Positions 34,611 to 42,675 of a DNA stretch of 64,000 nt are shown here, piece by piece. The notes beneath the pieces were generated by a model that made no database searches, was not told the DNA's origin, and worked only from the letters and a program-made list of their open reading frames with translations. The stretch covers positions 1,425,723 to 1,489,722 of the forward strand of contig NZ_KI632509.1 of assembly GCF_000504245.1 (NCBI RefSeq), read 5' to 3'. Numbering within the stretch: the stretch's first letter is position 1; each line of letters opens with the position of its first letter. A program made the translations under genes and the position numbers. Source of the stretch: Haloechinothrix halophila YIM 93223. Lineage in GTDB: Bacteria > Actinomycetota > Actinomycetes > Mycobacteriales > Pseudonocardiaceae.

Positions 34611-35786
34611 CTAACTCTCCGACAAGAGGTCGTAGACTCGTTCACAGCGGTAGACACGGCCGTAGTTGCCGCCCGTCTGTTCGGTGAGATACCCGAGTTT
34701 TTCCAACTTGGTGACAGCGCCGTTCGCGGTCGGGTAGGAAACGCCGAGGTCTCGCTGCACCTGCGGCACCGTCATAACCGGGTAGCCGATCAGGTTTGCA
34801 GCCAGGTCCAAAACAATGCCGCGAGCACCGGTTGTCTTCAGGGCGTCTGTCACTTCTGCGGAGAAGTCCATCAATCGGTCGATCGTTTCAGACGCTGCGG
34901 TGGCGCGAGCTGCGACGGCCTCGCCAAAGAACTTGACCCAGGGGTCGAAGTTGCCCGTCTTGCTTACGGAGAGCAAGTGGTCGATGTAGTCGTCGCGCCG
35001 AGGCTCAAGCCAAGGAGACAAGTTCAGGACAGGAAATCCCAGGACTCCCTCTTCGATGAGTTGTAGCGTGATGACCAGTCGGCCGATTCGCCCGTTGCCG
35101 TCACTGAATGGATGCAACGTCTCGAACTGGTAATGCGCTAGTGCGAGCTTCACCAGGGTGGGCATTTCCTGCTCGTTGTTCACCCACTTTTCCCAGTCGC
35201 TCACGCCTTCCTCCAGCTGATGGCCCGGAGGAGGCGGGACGAAGCGTGACTGTTCGATCCCTCGGCCTCTGTCCCCTATGCACACCAGGCGTTCACGAAG
35301 GCGTCCGGCGTCATATGTGTCTCCCCGTGTGCCGTGCACGAGGATTGCTTGCAACTCGGCGATGACCTTGAGGCAAATCGGTAGTCTTTCGATGAGTTCG
35401 AGTCCGCGAAAGGCGGCCCGGATGTAGTTCTGGACCTCGCGTACTTCGGCCGACGACGCCCTGCCATCGGCGTACTCGGCTTCGAGAACGTCCGCGTATG
35501 GAGCGAACGTTCCTTCCAGCGCCGAGGTGCTGACGGCTTCCCGCGTCAGTGACGGTCGAACCAATAGGGCCGGATTGGGAAGTCGTTTCACCCGGGCCTC
35601 GAGTGCGCCGATCGCACGGTCAGCACCGCTGATGACCTTGTAGGTCGCGGCGGTGAGCTCGACGGTTCCGGGGAGGGGCCTCGGGGCGAAGGCGTAATGG
35701 CTGAACGTGCGTCGCATCCGGGCGTCACTGCCGCTGATGGGCACGAGGTCGCCAGCGGGCGACTCCACAAAGTCATCTAGCTGCAC
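34611..35786 (-). CDS. Fic-domain protein (AMPylase) with C-terminal winged helix
   Basis: 391 aa from GTG 35786. The core motif HPFSDGNGRIGR (His near residue 225) is the complete Fic AMP-transferase motif. An N-terminal STSALEG places the inhibitory glutamate (near residue 91) before the core, a class II, self-inhibited Fic. The last 70 residues form a winged helix (VPQVQRDLGVSYPTANGAV), suggesting DNA binding and autoregulation through the inverted repeat overlapping the start. Targets are unknown. Chromosomal Fic proteins of this type are not necessarily toxins. Confidence 0.9.
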   Translation of the reverse strand: MQLDDFVESPAGDLVPISGSDARMRRTFSHYAFAPRPLPGTVELTAATYKVISGADRAIGALEARVKRLPNPALLVRPSLTREAVSTSALEGTFAPYADVLEAEYADGRASSAEVREVQNYIRAAFRGLELIERLPICLKVIAELQAILVHGTRGDTYDAGRLRERLVCIGDRGRGIEQSRFVPPPPGHQLEEGVSDWEKWVNNEQEMPTLVKLALAHYQFETLHPFSDGNGRIGRLVITLQLIEEGVLGFPVLNLSPWLEPRRDDYIDHLLSVSKTGNFDPWVKFFGEAVAARATAASETIDRLMDFSAEVTDALKTTGARGIVLDLAANLIGYPVMTVPQVQRDLGVSYPTANGAVTKLEKLGYLTEQTGGNYGRVYRCERVYDLLSES

Positions 35787-35817
35787 TTTTAAAGTATATC
35801 GCAACTTACTTTAAAAG
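35786..35817. promoter_or_regulatory. Inverted repeat overlapping the fic start
   Basis: CTTTTAAAGTA (35786-35796) and TACTTTAAAAG (35807-35817) are perfect 11-bp inverted repeats with a 10-bp spacer. They are strikingly AT-rich in a GC-rich genome and span the promoter and start of fic. Likely the operator of the Fic winged-helix domain, by inference. Confidence 0.65.
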
Positions 35818-35909
35818 CTCGTCTGGGTATGCAAGAAGTCGTTACATCTCGCGGGGGCTTTGTAAGCAAACCCGGAAATCCTTTAAATTACAGGTTCGTA
35901 ATTTAAGGC

Positions 35910-36743
35910 TCAGTGCTCCCAGGTGTTGCCCGTGATGCGCTCGTAGACGTCGATGTAGCGCTGCCGCGTCGCCCGCACGATGTCGTCCGGGATCTCCGGC
36001 CCCGGCGGCGTCTTGTCCCAGCCGGTGCTGGTCGACCAGTCCCGCACGAACTGCTTGTCGAACGAGTGCTGCGTGCGCCCCGGCTGCCACTCGTCGGCGG
36101 GCCAGAACCGGGAGGAGTCCGAGGTCAGGATCTCGTCGGCCAGCGTCATGGTGCCGTCTGCGTCATAGCCGAACTCGAACTTGGTGTCGGCGATGATGAT
36201 GCCGCGCGACGCCGCGTGCTCCGCGCCCCTGCGGTAGACCTCGATCGACGTCTCCCGTAGCCGTTCGGCGTCGTCCTTGCCGATCATCGCGACGACGTCG
36301 TCGAACGTGATGGGCTCGTCGTGTCCCTCGGACGCCTTCGTGGTTGGCGTGAAGATCGGCTCGGGCAGCTTGTCCGCCTCGACCAGCCCGTCCGGCAGCT
36401 TGACACCGGATACCGCGCCGGTGCGCTGGTAGTCCTTCAAGCCGGAGCCGCTGAGGTAGCCGCGCACGATGCACTCCACGCCGATCATGTCCAGCCGCTT
36501 GCACCGGACCGCCCTGCCGCGGAACTCGTCGGGCACGTCGGTCGTGGACAGCACGTGGTTCGGCACGACGTCGGCGAGCTGGTCGAACCACCACGCCGAC
36601 AGCTGGGTGAGCAGCGCACCCTTGTCCGGGATCGGCGTCGGCAGCGAGACGTCGTAGACCGAGACCCGGTCGGACGCGACCAGTACCAGGTCGCCCCGGT
36701 CGGTGTAGACGTCGCGGACCTTGCCGGTGTGAACGAGCTCCAT
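35910..36743 (-). CDS. purC: Phosphoribosylaminoimidazole-succinocarboxamide synthase
   Basis: 277 aa. ATP-dependent synthesis of SAICAR from CAIR and aspartate in purine synthesis. Typical motifs: TGKVRDVY near the N-terminus, SDRVSVYDV, ECIVRGYLSGSG, IIADTKFEFG and LADEILTSDSSRFWP. ATG 36743 (starting MELVHTGKVR) is preferred; a GTG three codons upstream is possible. The 3' 99 bases are duplicated at 30499. Confidence 0.95.
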   Translation of the reverse strand: MELVHTGKVRDVYTDRGDLVLVASDRVSVYDVSLPTPIPDKGALLTQLSAWWFDQLADVVPNHVLSTTDVPDEFRGRAVRCKRLDMIGVECIVRGYLSGSGLKDYQRTGAVSGVKLPDGLVEADKLPEPIFTPTTKASEGHDEPITFDDVVAMIGKDDAERLRETSIEVYRRGAEHAASRGIIIADTKFEFGYDADGTMTLADEILTSDSSRFWPADEWQPGRTQHSFDKQFVRDWSTSTGWDKTPPGPEIPDDIVRATRQRYIDVYERITGNTWEH

Positions 36744-36807
36744 GCCTGACACCCAATCACGCCGCTGGTTGCCACGCGCGACGACTCCCGGTGTGCTGTG
36801 GTCTCCG

Positions 36808-36870
36808 CGACGCCGTGTCCCCCGTAGCCGACGCCGTGTTCCTCACTCCCGACGCCGTGTTCCACATTCC
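36808..36870. repeat. Three tandem 21-bp intergenic repeats (family 1)
   Basis: Units at 36808, 36829 and 36850, each starting CGACGCCGTGTTCC with small changes, then a variable tail ending CC or GC. The same unit in reverse complement occurs at 39017-39079 and 50049-50132. It lies between purC and the surface-protein gene. Confidence 0.85.
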
Positions 36871-36946
36871 CGCGGCAGGTTTCTGTGACCGTGCCCCGCC
36901 CTCGGTGCTCCTAGGAGGTGACAGCCCACCAACAAAGGAGCCCATC

Positions 36947-37474
36947 ATGACCATCTCGATCCGATCGCTGTTCCGGCTGACGATGTTCGCCGTCGCCGCC
37001 ATCATCCTCGTCTTCGCGTTCAGCGGGATGGCGTTCGCCGCGCCCGGTGGCGACGACGCCGTCAGCCCGACGCCGCACACCTACCAGCCGGTCTACACCG
37101 TGCCACCCAGCTGGGAACCCACCGCGCCGGAGGGTGAGCCGGAGGAGCCGGCCGAGCCGCCAGCTGACCCCGAGGAGCCAGCGTCCCCGGAGCCTGAGCC
37201 GACGGAGGCCGCGCCGACAGAACCAGAGACGCCGACGCCGACCCAGCCGCCGACGTCCGAACCGACGTCGGAACCCGCATCGCAGCCCTTCGCGACCCCG
37301 GCCACCACGACGTCCAGCGTGCCGTCGAGCCCCGACACCCCGGCCGCCAGCCAGCCGGCCAACACCGGCGCCGTGCGGGTCGCCATCGGCGCTGGACTCG
37401 CGGCCGTGCTGCTCGGCGGTGGCTGGCTCGCGACCTCGCTCGCCCGCATGATCAGGCGGGAGCGTCACCCGTGA
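36947..37474 (+). CDS. Secreted Pro/Glu-rich surface protein with C-terminal anchor
   Basis: 175 aa from ATG 36947 (AAAGGAG upstream). Signal peptide ending near FAFSGMAFAAPGG, a long low-complexity Pro/Glu/Thr stalk, then PANTGAVR followed by a hydrophobic helix and a basic tail (ARMIRRERHP). The NTG-helix-basic arrangement resembles a degenerate sortase sorting signal, so the protein may be wall- or membrane-anchored. It ends one base before the ECF sigma gene, suggesting a shared operon. Confidence 0.7.
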   Translation: MTISIRSLFRLTMFAVAAIILVFAFSGMAFAAPGGDDAVSPTPHTYQPVYTVPPSWEPTAPEGEPEEPAEPPADPEEPASPEPEPTEAAPTEPETPTPTQPPTSEPTSEPASQPFATPATTTSSVPSSPDTPAASQPANTGAVRVAIGAGLAAVLLGGGWLATSLARMIRRERHP

Positions 37475-37475
37475 C

Positions 37476-38990
37476 ATGGAAAATGCGGACAAGTGGGGCA
37501 CTTCGCCCTACCCTCATACCATGGAGGACGCCGAGCTGGCACGACGTGCGGTTGACGGCGATCAGCGTGCGTGGACCGAGATCTACGACACCTACGCCGA
37601 CCGGCTGCACGACTACTGCCACTCCATCCTGCGCGACCGCCACGACGCGGCCGACGCGCTGCACGACGCGTTCGTCACGGCGGCGTCCAAGATCGGCCAG
37701 CTTCGCGACCCGAGCAGGCTGCGGCCCTGGCTGTACTCGATCTGCCGCACCCAGTGCCTCGCCGCGATCCGGAAGCGCTCCCGGGAACGTCCCGACGAGG
37801 ATGTGGCCGCGATGACGCCGCCGGTCGTCGACCGCGACGAGTACGCCGACGCCGAGCTGCGGCAACTCGTCGCGGACGCCTCGCTCGGGCTGGCGGCCAA
37901 GGACAGGGCGGTGCTCGACCTGCACCTACGGCACGGCCTGGAAGGCAAGGACCTCGCCGTCGCGCTCGACGTGACCCCGCATCACGCCACCGTGCTGCTC
38001 GGCAGGGTGCGCGGTCACGTGGAACGCTCGCTCGCGGCGTTGCTCGTCGGCCGCACCGGCAGGCGCGACTGCCCCGAGCTGGACGCGCTCCTCAGCGGCT
38101 GGGACGGTTCGTTGTCGCCGTTGATCCGCAAGCGCGTCGCCCGGCACATCGACGCCTGCACGACGTGCGGCAGGCGGCGCGAACGCATGGTCAGCCCGCT
38201 CGCGCTGCTCGGCTCGCTGCCGATGATCCCGGCGCCGGACGACCTGCGGGAGCGGACGTTGGACGACATCGCGCTCGCCTCGGCGCAGCGTTCGATGGGT
38301 TCTCGCGCGCCAGGTGGCAGCAGGGCGCTCGGGCTCGCTGCGGGCTTCGCCGCGTTGCTGCTCATCGGCGGCGCGGTCGTCGCGCTGCAGTCGCCGCCCG
38401 CTACCCCCGGCGACCCCGCGGGTGCCATCGCGGGGCCGCAGACGACGTCGACGTTGCCCACGGAGGTGACACCGGAGACGACCACCACCACACCCGAGGA
38501 ACCCTCCCCGGTGACCGCGACATCAACGACGACCACGCCGCCACCGACGTCGCCTGAGACATCGGAGCCGGACGCGGGCACCGCCACGACCCCTGAGACG
38601 GACCGGGATACCACCTCGCCGAGGGTGTTCGACCTGCGGACCGACCGGCAGGGGATCGGGCCGCGTGGCAGCGGCTGCGCGACGACCACGGTGGCTCGCG
38701 CCCGCGTCGTCGACGACGGGGAGCCGACCAGCGGCACCAGCGAGCCAGCAGGGACCACCACCAGCGAGCCCGCCGAGCCGCTCGACGTCACGCTGTTCTG
38801 GCAGCACAGCGAGGGTGCGGTGCATGACGTTGCCATGGCCCACGAGTCGGCGGACGTCTACCGCGCCGATATCGGTCCGCCCGAGAGTGGCGAGGACATC
38901 GTGTGGTGGGTAGTCGCGGCCGATGCCGCGGGCAACTCCACGCGGAGTGCCGATCAGCAGCTCGCGGTGTACGCGGCCTGCCCTCGGTGA
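37476..38990 (+). CDS. ECF sigma factor fused to anti-sigma-like, membrane and extracellular domains
   Basis: 504 aa (ATG 37521 is an alternative start). Residues about 20-95: sigma region 2 (AWTEIYDTYADRLHDYCHS, PWLYSICRTQCLAAIRKRS). About 130-190: region 4 (LRHGLEGKDLAVALDVTPHH). About 225-245: zinc-finger HIDACTTCGRRRER, as in anti-sigma factors. About 290-310: one membrane helix (LGLAAGFAALLLIGGAVVAL), then a Thr/Pro-rich linker and a beta-rich outer domain with VTLFWQHSEGAVHDVAM. One protein combining sigma, anti-sigma and sensor parts, as in actinobacterial ECF groups with large C-terminal extensions. How the sigma part is released is unknown. Confidence 0.85.
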   Translation: MENADKWGTSPYPHTMEDAELARRAVDGDQRAWTEIYDTYADRLHDYCHSILRDRHDAADALHDAFVTAASKIGQLRDPSRLRPWLYSICRTQCLAAIRKRSRERPDEDVAAMTPPVVDRDEYADAELRQLVADASLGLAAKDRAVLDLHLRHGLEGKDLAVALDVTPHHATVLLGRVRGHVERSLAALLVGRTGRRDCPELDALLSGWDGSLSPLIRKRVARHIDACTTCGRRRERMVSPLALLGSLPMIPAPDDLRERTLDDIALASAQRSMGSRAPGGSRALGLAAGFAALLLIGGAVVALQSPPATPGDPAGAIAGPQTTSTLPTEVTPETTTTTPEEPSPVTATSTTTTPPPTSPETSEPDAGTATTPETDRDTTSPRVFDLRTDRQGIGPRGSGCATTTVARARVVDDGEPTSGTSEPAGTTTSEPAEPLDVTLFWQHSEGAVHDVAMAHESADVYRADIGPPESGEDIVWWVVAADAAGNSTRSADQQLAVYAACPR

Positions 38991-39016
38991 TGGCGCCACT
39001 GCCGAATACGGCGTTG

Positions 39017-39079
39017 GGAACGTCGGACACAGCGTTGGGAACGTCGGACACGGTGTCGGGAACGTCGGACACAGCGTCG
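39017..39079. repeat. Three tandem 21-bp intergenic repeats (family 1)
   Basis: Units at 39017, 39038 and 39059, GGAACGTCGGACAC then AGCGTTG, GGTGTCG or AGCGTCG. Reverse-complement relation to the repeats at 36808. Located 25 nt before the SpoIIM-family gene. Confidence 0.85.
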
Positions 39080-39103
39080 GTTCAGAGCCGATAGGGTCAC
39101 GGC

Positions 39104-40111
39104 GTGGACATCGACGTGTTCGTCGCGCAACACCGCGCGGAATGGGACCGGCTGCGGTACCTGGTGCGGCATGCGCGGAAACTACGCGGGCCGGAGGCCG
39201 ACGAGCTGGTGGCGCTGTACCAGCGTGCCGCGACGCACCTGTCGATCGTGCGCTCCACCGCGCCGGACCCTGCGCTGCTCAGCAAGCTGTCGACGCTGGT
39301 CGCGCAGGGCCGCGCCGCCGTCGCCGGTTCGCACAACCCGAGCTGGCGCGAGTTCGGACTGTTCTTCTCCCGGCGGTTCCCCGCCGCGATCTACCGCGCG
39401 CGGGCGTGGTGGATCCCGGTCGCCGTAGCGTTCCTGCTGGTCAGCGGTGCGCTCGCGGCGTGGATCGCCACGGACACCGGGGTGCGCGGCCAGCTCGCCA
39501 CGCCGTCGGAGATCGAGCAGCTCACCGCGCCTGGCGGGCAGTTCGAGAGCTACTACTCCTCGGCTCCTGCCGCATCGTTCGCCTTCGACGTCTGGACCAA
39601 CAACGTCTGGGTCAGCGCGGGCGCGCTGACGCTCGGGGTGCTGTTCGGACTGCCGGTCATCGTGATGCTGCTGGCCAACGCGGTCAACGTCGCGGTTGCC
39701 TGCGGCATGATGGCATCGGTGGGCAGGCTCGACATCTTCTTCGGGCTGATCACGCCGCACGGCTTGCTTGAGTTGACCGCCGTGTTCGTCGCGGCGGGCC
39801 TCGGCCTCAAACTCGGCTGGACGGTCATCGACCCTGGCCGACGCAGCAGATCGGCCGCGCTCGCGCAGGAGGGCCGCGCCGTGGTCGGGGTCGCACTCGG
39901 CCTCGTCGTCGTGCTGCTGATCTCTGGCGTGATCGAGGCGTTCGTGACGCCGTCGGGGCTGCCGACCGCCGCGCGCATCGGCATCGGCGTGCTCGCCGAG
40001 GTGGTGTTCCTGGCCTACGTCTTCGTGCTGGGCCGCCGCGCCGCGCAGGCAGGGGAGACCGGCGACATCGAGGCGAGCCACGCGGGCGCGAGCGCCCCGG
40101 CAACGGGTTGA
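39104..40111 (+). CDS. Stage II sporulation protein M (DUF95) family membrane protein
   Basis: 335 aa. A soluble N-terminal helical domain (WDRLRYLVRHARKLRGPEAD) is followed by four or five membrane helices with TNNVWVSAGALTLGVLFGLP and LITPHGLLELTAVFVAAGLG, the SpoIIM family pattern. In non-sporulating actinobacteria it occurs beside RDD and MoxR/DUF58 clusters, as here, where it converges with that cluster; its function is unclear. Confidence 0.85.
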   Translation: MDIDVFVAQHRAEWDRLRYLVRHARKLRGPEADELVALYQRAATHLSIVRSTAPDPALLSKLSTLVAQGRAAVAGSHNPSWREFGLFFSRRFPAAIYRARAWWIPVAVAFLLVSGALAAWIATDTGVRGQLATPSEIEQLTAPGGQFESYYSSAPAASFAFDVWTNNVWVSAGALTLGVLFGLPVIVMLLANAVNVAVACGMMASVGRLDIFFGLITPHGLLELTAVFVAAGLGLKLGWTVIDPGRRSRSAALAQEGRAVVGVALGLVVVLLISGVIEAFVTPSGLPTAARIGIGVLAEVVFLAYVFVLGRRAAQAGETGDIEASHAGASAPATG

Positions 40112-40170
40112 GGCGCACGGGTCGATCGCGCCGGTCGGGAGTTGGCTGGCACCGTGCGGGCCGGGATGTG

Positions 40171-40250
40171 GATCAACTTGCCCTGTGCTGTGACCAAAAA
40201 CGTGTCCGTTTTGCCGGATCTAGCTGGTAACAGTGCAGGGTAAGCTGATC
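40171..40250. repeat. Imperfect long inverted repeat between convergent genes
   Basis: Arms 40171-40195 and 40226-40250 pair over 20 of 25 positions around a 30-nt loop. The left arm sits in GTGGATCAACTTG. As with the palindrome at 18457, it lies between converging transcription units (SpoIIM gene and DUF58 gene). A role in termination is possible. Confidence 0.45.
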
Positions 40251-40291
40251 AACTTGGGCACGAATGCTCCGAGGCGCCATACCATCACGGA

Positions 40292-40408
40292 ATGAGCGAG
40301 CAGATTACTGAGAGCGACGCGGAGATCCTTGCCGCTTCGGGCCCAGACCTGGACCTAGATGAACTTGCCGAGTACGCGGTCGAGGTGCCTATGAGTGACC
40401 TCGGCTGA
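40292..40408 (+). CDS. Possible 38-aa acidic peptide
   Basis: ATG 40292 to TGA 40408 encodes MSEQITESDAEILAASG followed by an Asp/Glu-rich tail with DLDLDELAEYAVEVP. The leader-like LDLDEL stretch recalls RiPP leader peptides, but there is no Cys/Ser/Thr-rich core and no modification enzyme nearby. No clear RBS. It could be chance. Confidence 0.3.
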   Translation: MSEQITESDAEILAASGPDLDLDELAEYAVEVPMSDLG

Positions 40409-40411
40409 GCG

Positions 40412-41704
40412 CTACAACCGTCCCTCGGACTTCAGTGCCAAATATCGGTCCGCCAGCGCGGGTGGCAGGTGCTCCGGGGTCGCGTCCACGACGCTCACGC
40501 CGTGCCGGGCCAGCAGCGCGGTCGCGTGACGGCGTTCGGCCGTGGTGCGCTCCGCGGCGGCCGCCTCGTACACCGCTTGCGCGTCGCCCCTGCCTGCCGT
40601 CATCTCCGCTACCCGAGGATCGGCGATCCCCGCCACCAGCAGTTCATGCCGTGCGGTCAGCGACGACAGCACGGGCAGCAGTCCGTGCTCGATCGGCGCG
40701 GCGTCCAGTCCGGTCAGCAGCACAACCAGGCTGCGCTGCCGCACGCGGCGCAGGACCTCAGCGACCATGCCGCGCGCGTCCAGTTCGACAAGCTCCGGCT
40801 CCACCGGCGCCATCGCGTTCACCAGCGGTGGCAGCAGGTCCGTCGACGACGTGCCGGACACCGAGGCCTTCACCCGCCGGTCGTAGGCGACGAGGTCCAC
40901 CCGGTCCCCGGCATGCGAAGCGAGCGTGGCCAGCAACAACGCCGCGTCCATCGCCGCGTCCAGTCTTGGCACGTCACCAACCCGCCCGGCAGACGTCCTG
41001 CCGGTGTCCAGCACGATCAGGATGCGGCGGTCTCGCTCCGGCCGCCAGGTCCGCACCATCATGTCGGCCGCGCGGGCCGACGCCCGCCAGTCGATGGACC
41101 GGACGTCGTCGCCGACGACGTATTCCCGCAGCGAGTCGAACTCGGTGCCCTGCCCCCTGATCAGCACCGCCTGCCTGCCGTCGAGCTGTTGCAACCTGGC
41201 CAGCCGCGAGGGCAGGTGCTTGCGGCTCTCGAACGGCGGCAGTGAACGCACCGTCCACGGCACATCGTGCGAGCACTGCCGCGCCGCCAACCCGAGCGGG
41301 CCGACCGAGCGCACCGTCACCCGCACCGCCTTCCGGTCACCTCGCCGCGTCGGCCGCAACGTCGTCGTCACCTGACCGCGCTGACGAGCGCCGACGTCGA
41401 CGCGATGCCGGTCGGCCACCGCGCCCGCGCTCGGTTGCCATGCGTCCCGGAGTACGCCTCGCACTCGACGTCCCGGATTCTCGATGTGCAGCGTGACGTC
41501 GGCCTGCTCACCGAGCCGCACCGACGTCGCCCCGGTGCGGCTGAACCGCAACGCACGGGGGCTGCCCGCGAACACGACGTCGACAACGACCCCGAGCAGC
41601 AGCACCACGACGACCACCGCGATACCGGTAGCCGATGGCGCGGCGAGGCCGACGATGACGGCGCCGATGCCCGCGAGCAGCGGGGTCCTTCCGGTGAGCG
41701 CCAT
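40412..41704 (-). CDS. DUF58 domain protein (MoxR partner)
   Basis: 430 aa from ATG 41704, two bases after the moxR stop. Two N-terminal membrane helices (IGAVIVGLAAPSATGIAVVV), a beta-rich middle, then the DUF58 signature FDSLREYVVGDDVRSIDWRA and a von Willebrand A-like domain (RRILIVLDTGRTSAG). It works with MoxR ATPases in poorly defined chaperone or maturation complexes at the membrane. Confidence 0.9.
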   Translation of the reverse strand: MALTGRTPLLAGIGAVIVGLAAPSATGIAVVVVVLLLGVVVDVVFAGSPRALRFSRTGATSVRLGEQADVTLHIENPGRRVRGVLRDAWQPSAGAVADRHRVDVGARQRGQVTTTLRPTRRGDRKAVRVTVRSVGPLGLAARQCSHDVPWTVRSLPPFESRKHLPSRLARLQQLDGRQAVLIRGQGTEFDSLREYVVGDDVRSIDWRASARAADMMVRTWRPERDRRILIVLDTGRTSAGRVGDVPRLDAAMDAALLLATLASHAGDRVDLVAYDRRVKASVSGTSSTDLLPPLVNAMAPVEPELVELDARGMVAEVLRRVRQRSLVVLLTGLDAAPIEHGLLPVLSSLTARHELLVAGIADPRVAEMTAGRGDAQAVYEAAAAERTTAERRHATALLARHGVSVVDATPEHLPPALADRYLALKSEGRL

Positions 41705-41706
41705 CG

Positions 41707-42675
41707 TCAGCGGGGGACGGGCACGGCGGCCAGCACCCGGTCGAGCACGCCATCCGAGGTCGCGCCCTCGAGCTCCGCCTCGGGGCGCAGCTCGATGCGG
41801 TGCCGCAGCGCGGGCCGCGAAACGGTCTTGACGTCGTCCGGCGTGACGTAGTCCTTTCCGGACAGCCACGCCCAGGCTCGCGACGCCGCCATCAACGCCG
41901 TCGCGCCGCGCGGCGACACCCCGAGCCGCACCGCGCCCGCCGAGCGGGTCGCGCGGCAGAGGTCCACGATGTAGCTGATGACGTGCTGGTCCAGCGTGAC
42001 GTTGGCGACGGCGGAGCGGGCGGCCGCGAGCTGCTCCGCAGTGGCGACCGGCCGCACACCCGCCGCGTCAAGGTCACGCGGGTCGAATCCGGCCGCGTGC
42101 CGCGTCAGCACGCCGATCTCGTCGTCACGCGAGGGCAGCGGCATGGTCAGTTTGAGCAGGAACCGGTCCAGCTGCGCCTCCGGCAGCGGGTAGGTGCCCT
42201 CGTACTCGACCGGGTTCTGCGTCGCGATCACCACGAACGGGTCCGGCAGCGGCTTCGGCTTGCCATCCACCGACACCTGCCGCTCCTCCATCGCCTCGAG
42301 CAGCGAGGACTGCGTTTTCGGTGGGGTGCGGTTGATCTCGTCGGCAAGCAGCAGGTTGGTGAACACCGGGCCCTGCTTGAAGGAGAACTCGGCGCTGCGC
42401 GCGTCGTAGACCAGCGAGCCGGTGACGTCACCTGGCATCAAGTCCGGCGTGAACTGGATCCGGCCGGAGTCGAGGTCGAGCGCTTTCGCCAGCGCGCGGA
42501 CCAGCAGCGTCTTCGCCACGCCTGGCACGCCTTCGAGCAGCACGTGGCCCCGGCACAGCAGTGCGACGATCAGCCCGGTCACCGCGGCGTCGTTGCCGAC
42601 GATCGCCTTGCCGACCTCGGTGCGCAGCGCCACGAGCGCGGCACGGGTGTCGTCCACTCTGGATGGTTCGGTCAT
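41707..42675 (-). CDS. MoxR-family AAA+ ATPase
   Basis: 322 aa. Walker A GVPGVAKT, Walker B LLADEINR, sensor 1 VIATQNPVEYEGTYPLPEA, and arginine-finger/sensor 2 sequences (LSPRGATALMAASRAWAW-like, here VSPRGATALMAASRAW). Start ATG 42675 overlaps the stop of the preceding gene (ATGA). Belongs to the five-gene minus-strand block that ends with DUF58. Confidence 0.93.
   Translation of the reverse strand: MTEPSRVDDTRAALVALRTEVGKAIVGNDAAVTGLIVALLCRGHVLLEGVPGVAKTLLVRALAKALDLDSGRIQFTPDLMPGDVTGSLVYDARSAEFSFKQGPVFTNLLLADEINRTPPKTQSSLLEAMEERQVSVDGKPKPLPDPFVVIATQNPVEYEGTYPLPEAQLDRFLLKLTMPLPSRDDEIGVLTRHAAGFDPRDLDAAGVRPVATAEQLAAARSAVANVTLDQHVISYIVDLCRATRSAGAVRLGVSPRGATALMAASRAWAWLSGKDYVTPDDVKTVSRPALRHRIELRPEAELEGATSDGVLDRVLAAVPVPR

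Noticed and set aside
34611-35786. Calling the Fic protein a secreted toxin
   Set aside because: It has no delivery signal and carries an inhibitory motif and a winged helix, which fit a chromosomal self-regulated enzyme better.
36808-36870. CRISPR-like array
   Set aside because: Units are contiguous 21-mers with no spacers, and no cas genes are present; the same holds at 39017 and 50049.
40292-40408. Lanthipeptide precursor
   Set aside because: There is no Cys, no Ser/Thr-rich core and no modification enzyme nearby; kept only as a possible small peptide.
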